Under the pieces are notes generated by a model that saw nothing but the letters and a program-made list of their open reading frames with translations, was not told the DNA's origin and searched no databases. From the NCBI RefSeq assembly GCF_001412655.1, contig NZ_CP012996.1, positions 1,612,001-1,676,000 on the forward strand: DNA of 64,000 nt, read 5' to 3'. Shown here piece by piece: positions 53,997 through 62,260 of this stretch. Position 1 is the first letter of the stretch. Each line of letters starts with the position of its first letter. This DNA comes from Pedobacter sp. PACM 27299 (lineage in GTDB: Bacteria > Bacteroidota > Bacteroidia > Sphingobacteriales > Sphingobacteriaceae). The position numbers and the translations under genes were made by a program.

Positions 53997-56246
53997 ATGA
54001 AGTCTTTGTTAACGCTCTTCTTGTTCTGTTCTATAGGGATTTTTTCTTGTAATCGGCAGGGAGTTTATAATATCGATGCAGAAGTCATCGATTTGAAAAC
54101 TAATATGCCCAAGGATTGGATCATGTCAATAGATTCACAGCAAATCCTGGCTTATGCGGTGAAATTAGACACTTCAGTCAAACAAACAGGTCATCATTCC
54201 TTATCAATTGAAAAAACTGGGGATCAAGCTCGATATGGGCTGATTTCTTATGCTATACCCAATACTTTTCAGGGGGAAACCATTGAGCTAAGGGGCGATA
54301 TCAAAATGAAGCAGGTAAACTCCGGTTATGCGGCGTTATTCCTTCGTGTACTTGGAAAAAATGAAATCCCTATTGAGTTTGACAACATGGAGAAGGAGCA
54401 GCTAAAGGGCACAGCAGAATGGAAATCTTATAAAATTACACTGCCTTATAATACTGAAGCCGCAAAGAGCATTGTTTTTGGGGTGCTATTAGTTGGAAAT
54501 GGTAAAGCATGGTTTGATAACCTTCAACTTTTCATTGATGGAAAAGCTATTGAAAAGGTACCATTAAAAGAAGGGATCATTGTAAAGGCCGAACTCGACA
54601 CCGCATTTAGCAAATCTTCTGGAATTTCCGCTTTTAAGCCCAATGCAAGAATCATAAATAACCTGGTTATAGCCGGACAGTATTGGGGATTCTTAAAATA
54701 CCATCACCCGGCCATCGGTAAAGGAGAGTACAATTGGGATGCAGAATTATTCCGTTTCTTGCCACAGGTGATTGCAGCAAAAGACAACCAGGACCTGAGT
54801 CGGGTGTTAGAGGGTAGTTTGGATAAGCTGGGGGTTCCTGTACCAAATAAAAATAAAGTAGATGCTATTGCTGCTGGAAACATAGTTCTAAAACCAGACT
54901 ATGGGCAATTGTTTAACGGAAATGTATTGTCAGCATCATTGCGGGATAAACTCATTAGTGTCAAGGAAAGTAAAAGAAGTCATTCCAGTTATTATATCTC
55001 CCCCGCACCGGTTGGTAATCCTGTATTTGAAAATGAAAAACTATATACTGAAATGTACTATCCAGATACCGGGTACAGGATTCTTAGCCTGTATAGATAT
55101 TGGACGATGGTCAATTATTTCTTTCCCTACAGAAATTTAATTCCTTCAGATTGGAACGAGAATCTTGCCCTAGCATTACCTGATTTTATTAATGCAAAAG
55201 ATACGCAGGCTTATCTGGTAGCTACCCTAAAAATCATTGCTAAAGTAATGGATACCCACGCTAATATTCAGAGCTACCATCTAGCATTGGATATATTCAG
55301 AGGAAAGTATAAACTTCCGTTCAAAGCGGAATTTATAGAAAATAAACTGGTAGTCACTGGTTATCATAAGGATACTTTAGGGCTAAAACAGAAGTTTCTG
55401 ATTGGGGATGTACTAACGCACATTAACGGCAAACCTGTAGATCAGCTGATCAGGGAGTTTTTACCTTATACGCCAGCTTCTAATTATGATACGCAGCTGA
55501 GAGAACTTCCAAATTCATTCTTACTTCGAGGGAATACGGCAATCTTTAATGTTGAATTACAAAGAGGTGGAAAGACCATCAGCCAGCAAACGGAAGGGCT
55601 TGACGTTTGGTATGTTTCAAAGTCGGCAAGTACTGAACCGAAAGAAGGATTCAAATTGCTCAGTAAAGACATAGGGTACGTTTTTCCAGGAAAGTATAAG
55701 GACAGTCAGCTTCCAGAAATAAAAACGCTTTTTAAAAATACGAAAGGAATGATTATAGATTTACGCTGCTATCCGTCAGAATTTATGCCCTATACTTTTG
55801 GTAATTATATTAAACCAATATTGACTCCTTTTGTAAAAATAACCAGAATGGATTTGTCTCATCCTGGAACAGTTTTTAATATGGGCTTTGGACACAATGG
55901 AGTTTTAACTGGCGAGACGTATACAGGGAAAATAGTGGTCATCGTAAATTCAATTACACAAAGTCAGGCAGAATTTACAACCATGGCCTTTCAAAGTTCT
56001 CCAAATGTTAAAGTGTTGGGTAGTACTACAGCAGGGGCAGATGGAGACTTTTCCACTATCCGTTTACCTGGTGGGATATCCACAGGGATTTCAGGTGCAG
56101 GTATATATTATCCGGACGGAACACCTACACAGCAGGTTGGAGTTAAAATTGACTATCGGATAAAACCTACCATCAAAGGTACGATTGCAGGAAAAGATGA
56201 GCTACTGGATAAAGCCAAGGAAATATTAGCAGGAATGATCAAATAA
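53997..56246 (+). CDS. S41-family peptidase lipoprotein
   Basis: The 749-residue protein has a lipoprotein signal ('SIGIFSC', Cys18). A beta-rich N-terminal part (about 25-200) is followed by a helical linker and a PDZ-like region near 'FLIGDVLTHINGKPVDQLIREFLPYTP' (about 460-490). A C-terminal tail-specific protease (S41) domain spans about 550-735. The catalytic Ser is Ser656 in 'SITQSQAEF', preceded by 'KGMIIDLRCYP'. S41 enzymes cleave proteins from their C-termini; this one would act at the envelope surface or in the periplasm. It stands alone between two terminators. Confidence 0.87.
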   Translation: MKSLLTLFLFCSIGIFSCNRQGVYNIDAEVIDLKTNMPKDWIMSIDSQQILAYAVKLDTSVKQTGHHSLSIEKTGDQARYGLISYAIPNTFQGETIELRGDIKMKQVNSGYAALFLRVLGKNEIPIEFDNMEKEQLKGTAEWKSYKITLPYNTEAAKSIVFGVLLVGNGKAWFDNLQLFIDGKAIEKVPLKEGIIVKAELDTAFSKSSGISAFKPNARIINNLVIAGQYWGFLKYHHPAIGKGEYNWDAELFRFLPQVIAAKDNQDLSRVLEGSLDKLGVPVPNKNKVDAIAAGNIVLKPDYGQLFNGNVLSASLRDKLISVKESKRSHSSYYISPAPVGNPVFENEKLYTEMYYPDTGYRILSLYRYWTMVNYFFPYRNLIPSDWNENLALALPDFINAKDTQAYLVATLKIIAKVMDTHANIQSYHLALDIFRGKYKLPFKAEFIENKLVVTGYHKDTLGLKQKFLIGDVLTHINGKPVDQLIREFLPYTPASNYDTQLRELPNSFLLRGNTAIFNVELQRGGKTISQQTEGLDVWYVSKSASTEPKEGFKLLSKDIGYVFPGKYKDSQLPEIKTLFKNTKGMIIDLRCYPSEFMPYTFGNYIKPILTPFVKITRMDLSHPGTVFNMGFGHNGVLTGETYTGKIVVIVNSITQSQAEFTTMAFQSSPNVKVLGSTTAGADGDFSTIRLPGGISTGISGAGIYYPDGTPTQQVGVKIDYRIKPTIKGTIAGKDELLDKAKEILAGMIK

Positions 56247-56287
56247 TGGAACAGAATTAATCTATAAATTTAAATTGCTGATGTAAT

Positions 56288-56322
56288 AAAAAGTCTCGTA
56301 TTTTTTGAATACGAGACTTTTT
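56288..56322. terminator. Bidirectional terminator between S41 gene and dcu gene
   Basis: AAAAAGTCTCGTATT and AATACGAGACTTTTT form a 15-bp perfect stem with a 5-nt loop. It ends both the S41 peptidase gene and the convergent aspartate operon. Confidence 0.9.
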
Positions 56323-56363
56323 ATTTGCTGATCTTACGACCCGCTGTATCTAACACAGCTTTT

Positions 56364-57710
56364 TTAAAATAAAATCCCCGTCAGCACAAAGCCGACTATA
56401 ATAGCTGTAGATAAGGCTACAAGTCCTGGTACCATAAAACTATGGTTCAGTACATATTTTCCAATCTTCGTACTTCCCGTTCGGTCAAAATCTATGGCCG
56501 CAACAAGGGTAGGGTAACCTGGAAGTAAGAAATCGCCATTAACGGCAGGAAACATCGCAATCAAATGCGGGTTCACAATTCCTAAGGCAAGCCCCATCGG
56601 CATAATCGTTCTGGTGGTTGCCGCCTGACTAAAGGTCAAAGCACCCATAATGAACAAGGCAAAAGCGAAAGTCCATGGGTAAACAGAAACAATGTCTTTG
56701 AAAGTATGCTCTATAATGGCCTCATTTGCCGCCATAAAAGTAGCGCTCATCCACACCACACCCAATACAGAAACCACTGCAGTAGCCATGGAAGTAAACA
56801 AACTCATTTTTACCACTTTTGCTGCTGAGGTTTTAGTAATCAGCATGATCATTGCAGAAGCAGTTAAAGTGATCATAATGATCAAACTGGTCAGGCTGAT
56901 CGAACCATCCGCATTGACGCTGAAACTCTTTGCACCGCCAACATGGGGAACCAAAGCAGGGAAAGCACCAAATAAAATGATCAGCAGAATCGCCAGTCCA
57001 AATATTCCAACAGCAATTTTAGCACCTGGAGCAGCTGTGTAGTGGTTTTCTCCGCCACTGGTATCTGTAGGATCCATGGAATGTGCAAATTCAGGGTCTT
57101 TCATTTTCTCGAGGAAAATCGGATCCTGATCTAATTCCAAACCCTTTTTACGCACTACTAAAATGCTCACAAGTATTCCAATAATAGAAGCAGGAATACA
57201 AATTTTCATGATGTCTATCGATGCCGAAGAATAGGCAAGTATAGCTACTAATGATGCAGTTGCTGCACTCATAGGGCTCCCAGTAATCGCCAGGTGAGAG
57301 GCTATTACAGAAACCGATAATGGTCTTTCCGGTCTGATTCTTTGCTTGGCAGCCACCTCAGCAATGATCGGTAAAAGAGAGTACACGATATGTGCAGTTC
57401 CCGCAAACAGACAAAGGAAATAGGTGGTGAATGGCGCAATAAAAGTAATCTGACTAGGGTTTTTCCTAATGATTTTCTCGGCAATACTGACCAGATAGTC
57501 TAAACCACCAGCCGCCTGTAGTGTGGCAGCGGTGGTTACAATGGCAAGAATAATCAGTAACACGGCAACAGGAGGTTCGGCCGGTGTCATTTTAAACACC
57601 AGTACGAAAATCATTAAACCTGCCATTCCCATCACCCCGAGCCCAATACCTTTCATTTGTGACCCGATCAGGATCATGGCTAGTAATATGCCGAGCTGTA
57701 CGAATATCAT
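56364..57710 (-). CDS. Anaerobic C4-dicarboxylate transporter (DcuA/DcuB type)
   Basis: This 448-residue membrane protein has about 10-12 helices and family landmarks 'SVIASHLAITGSPMSAATASLVAI', 'FAHSMDPT'-like central loop and 'FSQAATTRTIMPMGLALGI' near the C-terminus. Dcu carriers exchange aspartate, fumarate, malate and succinate across the inner membrane, often under anaerobic conditions. Its ATG overlaps the aspartase stop codon by four bases (ATGA), so translation is coupled. It is the last gene of the asparagine/aspartate operon and is followed by a strong terminator. DcuA versus DcuB was not resolved. Confidence 0.88.
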   Translation of the reverse strand: MIFVQLGILLAMILIGSQMKGIGLGVMGMAGLMIFVLVFKMTPAEPPVAVLLIILAIVTTAATLQAAGGLDYLVSIAEKIIRKNPSQITFIAPFTTYFLCLFAGTAHIVYSLLPIIAEVAAKQRIRPERPLSVSVIASHLAITGSPMSAATASLVAILAYSSASIDIMKICIPASIIGILVSILVVRKKGLELDQDPIFLEKMKDPEFAHSMDPTDTSGGENHYTAAPGAKIAVGIFGLAILLIILFGAFPALVPHVGGAKSFSVNADGSISLTSLIIMITLTASAMIMLITKTSAAKVVKMSLFTSMATAVVSVLGVVWMSATFMAANEAIIEHTFKDIVSVYPWTFAFALFIMGALTFSQAATTRTIMPMGLALGIVNPHLIAMFPAVNGDFLLPGYPTLVAAIDFDRTGSTKIGKYVLNHSFMVPGLVALSTAIIVGFVLTGILF

Positions 57711-59116
57711 TGTGAGATGAATTTAGGATTGATCAGGTTATCAATGGAATAAACCTCATCCCATTTTGCCTGGGTAATCAGTTTTCTCTCGGTCACCACA
57801 ATCTCGTAAATAGATTTACCGGTTTTAAGCGCCTCTTTAGCAATAGAAGCACATTCTTCATAGCCTAGAATTGGATTCAGCTGAGTGACAATACCAATAC
57901 TCTGCATCACCATATTTTTACAGTGTTCTTCATTCGCAGTAATGCCCAGCACACATTTATTTTTTAACGTCAGACAAGCCTTTGTCAGGTATTGCAATGA
58001 AGTGAATAATGCCATTCCAATTACTGGTTCCATTACATTTAATTGCAGCTGACCTGCTTCAGCAGCCATAGTAACCGTCAAATCGGCACCAATTACATAG
58101 AAACAAGTCTGGTTCATCAACTCAGGAATCACCGGATTTACTTTTCCTGGCATAATAGACGAACCTGGTTGCATTGGAGGAAGGTTGATCTCATTCAAAC
58201 CACATCTTGGTCCGCTGCTCAATAACCTTAAATCATTACAAATCTTGCTCAATTTGATGGCATTACGTTTTAACGTACCGCTCAATTGTACTAAAGCGCC
58301 AGTATCATAAGTTGCCTCAATTAAATCTGCGGCAAGCACCACCGGAACTTTACTGATTTCCGCTAAGTATTTTACGCATAAAGCAGAGTAACCTTCTGGT
58401 GCATTTACACCGGTACCAATAGCCGTAGCGCCCATATTTACTTCGGTAATCAGCAATGCCGCTTCTTTAATACGCAGTACATCTTCTCCTAAAGTAGTAG
58501 CAAAGGCATTGAACTCCTGTCCTAAGGTCATCGGAACTGCATCCTGCAACTGGGTTCTTCCCATTTTGAGGACATCCTTGAACTCTTTCCCCTTGAAGAA
58601 AAATGCTTCCTGTAATTCTTCTAAAGCCAATGCGAAAGAGTTGATCTTTAGATAAACTGCGATTCTAAAAGCCGTTGGATAGGCATCATTGGTGCTTTGA
58701 GAAAGATTCACATCATTATTTGGATGTAAATGAAGGTACTCTCCTTTTTTATGTCCTAAATACTCCAGACCAAGGTTTGCAATCACCTCATTCGCATTCA
58801 TATTGGTAGAGGTCCCCGCACCGCCCTGAATCAAATCACTGATAAATTGATCGGTAAACTCACCGGCAATTAAACGGTCGCAGGCATAAACAATGGCTTC
58901 TGCTTTTTTAGGATCTAAAATTCCAAGATCTCTATTGGCCAATGCAGCCGCTTTTTTAACGTGACCAAAAGCCTGGATAAAAAGAGGTTCACTGCCAATA
59001 GGAATTCCAGTGATGTCGAAATTCTCTTTTGCGCGCATCGTTTGAACGCCATAATAACAGTCGTTGCTGATTTCTTTTTCCCCTAAAAAGTCGTGTTCAA
59101 TTCGAAAAGTTGCCAT
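57707..59116 (-). CDS. aspA: Aspartate ammonia-lyase (aspartase)
   Basis: The 469-residue enzyme belongs to the fumarase/aspartase superfamily and splits aspartate to fumarate and ammonia. The flexible catalytic loop 'GSSIMPGKVNPVIPELMNQ' is present near residues 317-335, as are 'TSTNMNANEVIANLGLEYLGH' and 'NDVNLSQSTNDAYPTA'. Length and loop are typical for AspA; fumarase of the same fold would be an alternative. The gene lies 116 bp after the asparaginase gene on the same strand and overlaps the Dcu transporter gene. The gap holds a short GTGGAT/ATCCAC-type inverted repeat but no terminator. Confidence 0.92.
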   Translation of the reverse strand: MATFRIEHDFLGEKEISNDCYYGVQTMRAKENFDITGIPIGSEPLFIQAFGHVKKAAALANRDLGILDPKKAEAIVYACDRLIAGEFTDQFISDLIQGGAGTSTNMNANEVIANLGLEYLGHKKGEYLHLHPNNDVNLSQSTNDAYPTAFRIAVYLKINSFALALEELQEAFFFKGKEFKDVLKMGRTQLQDAVPMTLGQEFNAFATTLGEDVLRIKEAALLITEVNMGATAIGTGVNAPEGYSALCVKYLAEISKVPVVLAADLIEATYDTGALVQLSGTLKRNAIKLSKICNDLRLLSSGPRCGLNEINLPPMQPGSSIMPGKVNPVIPELMNQTCFYVIGADLTVTMAAEAGQLQLNVMEPVIGMALFTSLQYLTKACLTLKNKCVLGITANEEHCKNMVMQSIGIVTQLNPILGYEECASIAKEALKTGKSIYEIVVTERKLITQAKWDEVYSIDNLINPKFISQ

Positions 59117-59232
59117 AATAGTATAAAATTAAATAGTATGTTTTGAATGTTAAATCGTTGTTTATTTTTTCATTGCTGCTGTTCTTATGAAATGTAAATC
59201 ATATCCACCTGGATGAACAGCCATATCCCAAA

Positions 59233-60279
59233 TTAGTACTGCAAAAAGTATTTTTGAAGCTCGGCAGTTTTATGGGTTTTTGTTAAGCCAAGCATCAATA
59301 ATATCCTTGCTTTTTGAGGGTTTAGATCGTCAGAAACAATGGTTCCCAATTCCTTGTCGTCCACTTCTCCATCTTCTACCACGCGACCAGAGACGCATCT
59401 GCTCCCCCGACAAACGGCAATACCATCGCCCACTGCTTTTTTGACCGCTGCAGTGAAGGCTTTAGAGAAATTTCCGTTACCCACACCGGCAATTACAATT
59501 CCCGCTACTTTATCTTTGATCATCACATCAAGGATGGCAGGAGAGGCATCAGTGTACATATAAGCGATCTCCACTTTAGGGAAAACCGTGTTTTTATCAA
59601 TAGAAAAAGGGGCAATATGTGGTGTACGGCGATCTGAAGTTTTATAGAACTCTACTTTTCCATCAAATACCTGTCCGATTGGCCCGCTGTTCGGAGAACC
59701 AAAAGCATTCACTTTAGTGGTACTCAATTTGGTCACATCTCTGGAGCTAAAAACTGACTCGTTGAAGGAAACCAATACCCCACGGTTCCTGCTCTTTGGG
59801 CTTGCAGCAAGGGTAATGGCATCAAAAAGATTCTTAGGGCCGTCTGCACTGATCGCTGTTGAAGCACGCATGGCACCGGTTAATACCACCGGATTGTCAG
59901 AGGAAATGACTAAATCAAGGAAATAAGCCGTCTCTTCCTGCGTATCTGTACCATGGGTAATCACTACACCTTCCGCCTCTTTTTTACTGAAGATCTCATT
60001 GATTCTGATCGCTAATTTTTTCCAGATCTCCAGACTCATATCCTGACTTCCTACCGAAGAAATTTGTTCACCACTCACATCAGCAACTTCTTTGATGGAA
60101 GGAATAGAGCCAATTAATGCCGAGACGGGGATTTTACCAGCAGTATATCCTGCACGATCTGCGGAAGCGCCCTCTCCGGCAATGGTTCCTCCGGTAGCCA
60201 GTATGATGATTCTTGGTTTTTGGCCATAAGCTATTTGCAGCAATAGGACCATTACTAAAAGGGAGAGTAGTTTTTTCAT
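59233..60279 (-). CDS. ansB: Periplasmic type II L-asparaginase
   Basis: The 348-residue enzyme has a signal peptide (residues 1-19, cleavage before 'QKPRIIILATGGTIAG'), which with the high-affinity type II features places it in the periplasm. The catalytic set is visible: Thr32, Tyr45, Ser78 ('GSQDM'), Thr111 and Asp112 ('ITHGTDTQEET'), and a downstream Lys in the family's later loop. It hydrolyses asparagine, and slowly glutamine, to aspartate and ammonia. It lies 35 bp after the porin gene and is the second gene of the four-gene operon. Confidence 0.92.
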   Translation of the reverse strand: MKKLLSLLVMVLLLQIAYGQKPRIIILATGGTIAGEGASADRAGYTAGKIPVSALIGSIPSIKEVADVSGEQISSVGSQDMSLEIWKKLAIRINEIFSKKEAEGVVITHGTDTQEETAYFLDLVISSDNPVVLTGAMRASTAISADGPKNLFDAITLAASPKSRNRGVLVSFNESVFSSRDVTKLSTTKVNAFGSPNSGPIGQVFDGKVEFYKTSDRRTPHIAPFSIDKNTVFPKVEIAYMYTDASPAILDVMIKDKVAGIVIAGVGNGNFSKAFTAAVKKAVGDGIAVCRGSRCVSGRVVEDGEVDDKELGTIVSDDLNPQKARILLMLGLTKTHKTAELQKYFLQY

Positions 60280-60314
60280 AATTGTAGATTTATAAGTAGT
60301 GTAGATTTATGCTT

Positions 60315-61580
60315 TTAAAAATTGTATAACATACCAAAGTTGATACGGACTGCATCCTTTCCTTTTTTCATACCCTGGTCAAGATGAAGTTCTTTATAGC
60401 CGATTTGGGGCTCAAAACCTACCATTAAATTGTCAAGTATGTTGTAGGAAAGGTTGAGTGTGAAGTGGTAATTGGTCATTTCATTCCATGGACTTGCAGT
60501 AGCCTCAGCTCCAGAAAAATGGTTGTAAGAAGCAATCACCATTGTATGGAATTTTGGTGTCCAGAAACGTTGATAAGAGATGAAACCAGAGTGCACATTC
60601 AAAAGATCTAATTCTCCCAATTTGTTCTCATTGGCAAAACCATCTAATCCAGAACCTCCAACTGCCAGGAAATAATCTGAAATGCCTTTTCCAACATTAA
60701 ATTGTGCCTGTAAGTTGTTCACCAAGCCAGATTTCTTATTGAAAAAGATACTGGCCATCGCAGTTACTCCATAGCCATTTGCCGATTTGAATCTGTAATC
60801 CTTAGTGTCGTCCAAACCATCGACCACGTTTTTTGAATCGTATCCGATGTTTCTATAGATTCCGGCAACTTTTAAAAAGCCTCCATTGTCGTAATCGTAT
60901 CTTAGGGCACCAATCGCGTCCGGCATCCTTCTTGGCGCATAATCCACACCGAGGTTTTCGCTGGTTGTATAGTCGAACAAACGGCGGGGTTCCATCTGTT
61001 CTACGGCAACTTCATAACCAGCTCTGCCTTTTTCACTGAATTTGTTTCTATAGTTCAGCTGGATTCTTCTGCTCAATACCATTCCGGTAGGGCCATCCCA
61101 ATCCAATAAACTTGCCGGCCATAAATCAGGATCGCCAAAAGTCGACCAATTCTGTCCTAAGGTGAAATTGTTGTATTTAATCCAGGCATGACGCAAGCGG
61201 AATAAGGAAGTACGGTTTGGTCCGCCTTCAAAATCACCTTCCAGCATGGAACTGATTTCTTTTCCGTTTTTCAATTGAGTAGTAGTCTTGAAACGAAGCT
61301 GACTTTGCCGCATATCCACCCAGAATGCAGGTTTATTTTTACCATAAACATCATTTTCATGGATCAGAAAAGAGCTGTTTCCATGGAGATTGCCGGTGAT
61401 GTCGTAAATGCCATTTAGCTTTAACCTGCCGATCAGCGCAGAGCTGACTCTGGGTTTACCATTCAGTGAGTCTTTACTTTCATATTTAATTAGCTGCGCA
61501 TGCGCTTGATTCGTGAAAAAGGAACAGCCAGCAAGCAGCAACCCAACAGTAATTTTGACTTTTGTAGAGGTTGTATTCAT
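60315..61580 (-). CDS. DcaP-like outer-membrane porin
   Basis: This 421-residue protein has a long signal peptide ('FTNQAHA' near residue 28) and about 16 amphipathic strands ending 'VRINFGMLYNF' with a C-terminal Phe. 'SSMLEGDFEGG', 'RLRHAWIKYNNFTLGQNWSTFGDPDLWPASLLDWDGP' and 'FEPQIGYKEL' are typical of porins related to DcaP, which pass dicarboxylates and similar anions. It is the first gene of the operon with asparaginase, aspartase and Dcu, so an entry route for asparagine or aspartate is a reasonable guess. An ATGA overlap joins it to a 36-codon upstream ORF. Confidence 0.85.
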   Translation of the reverse strand: MNTTSTKVKITVGLLLAGCSFFTNQAHAQLIKYESKDSLNGKPRVSSALIGRLKLNGIYDITGNLHGNSSFLIHENDVYGKNKPAFWVDMRQSQLRFKTTTQLKNGKEISSMLEGDFEGGPNRTSLFRLRHAWIKYNNFTLGQNWSTFGDPDLWPASLLDWDGPTGMVLSRRIQLNYRNKFSEKGRAGYEVAVEQMEPRRLFDYTTSENLGVDYAPRRMPDAIGALRYDYDNGGFLKVAGIYRNIGYDSKNVVDGLDDTKDYRFKSANGYGVTAMASIFFNKKSGLVNNLQAQFNVGKGISDYFLAVGGSGLDGFANENKLGELDLLNVHSGFISYQRFWTPKFHTMVIASYNHFSGAEATASPWNEMTNYHFTLNLSYNILDNLMVGFEPQIGYKELHLDQGMKKGKDAVRINFGMLYNF

Positions 61581-61687
61581 AGGAATGATTTAGCAGGAAA
61601 ATGGATAACATGAGTTTCCCTCAAGAAAAAAAGTCCTTTTAAATCGCTAGGAATAGCAATTACAAGCGTACGGAGTAATTTTTTCAT
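61577..61687 (-). CDS. Possible 36-residue leader peptide upstream of the porin gene
   Basis: ATG at 61687 to TGA at 61577 encodes a small basic, hydrophobic peptide ('MKKLLRTLVIAIPSDLKGLF' start). Its stop codon overlaps the porin ATG by four bases, as in coupled translation. The overlap might be chance, and no Asn-rich run suggests attenuation. No promoter or Shine-Dalgarno sequence was found. Confidence 0.2.
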   Translation of the reverse strand: MKKLLRTLVIAIPSDLKGLFFLRETHVIHFPAKSFL

Positions 61688-62260
61688 AAAGAGGTAGCAG
61701 AATGAAGGAAATACTTTTGTTTCTTGAACAACCCTTTTAGTCGATAAATGTTTGAAATATATTGTAATAGTTTAATGATTGTTTTTACTAATTGATTTTC
61801 ATGCAGTTAGCTTTTTTGGTTAACTTCTTTGTGGTTTTTAGCCTAATATTTGAAAATCTTAACACCTTATGAGCAGTTTTTTTTTATGGAAATTATGCTG
61901 ATTCAATAATCAACGATTAACCTTTGCTTAATTGCAGTAAAATATTCGTAATCCGATAGAGTAAATTAACAGGAGCACCGTTGCATTTTTTGAGATGGAC
62001 ACGGTTTTTTATCCTAATTTCTTTTGATGTTGGATCTAAATGGTCCATATTTAAGTACTGTTTTAAGGGGATGATTGCGTTTTATATAAATACGGTTAAA
62101 CGACTACATGAAGTTGCTGACTTTAAGTAGAAGTAAATTAAGTGAATTTAATAACTTAAAAGAAATTATGTGTCGATAAAGGGAGGTGTATCTAGAAGAG
62201 TTCAATGTGAGCAAGGAAGTCCGGGCCAAAGGCCCAAACCTCTCTCGCTTAGTACAAATA
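61688..62260. other. Intergenic region between porin operon and protease-nuclease gene
   Basis: About 570 bp of AT-rich DNA with no ORF above 20 codons that looks real and no perfect -7 box on either strand. The only structure is a GGGCC-TTT-GGCCC hairpin at about 62219-62239 on the reverse strand, a possible weak terminator for the gene to its right. Confidence 0.5.
62219..62239 (-). terminator. Weak terminator-like hairpin after the protease-nuclease gene
   Basis: On the reverse strand GTTTGGGCC and GGCCCGGAC pair with a TTT loop (9 bp including two G-T pairs). Only scattered T's follow, so termination is uncertain. Confidence 0.3.
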
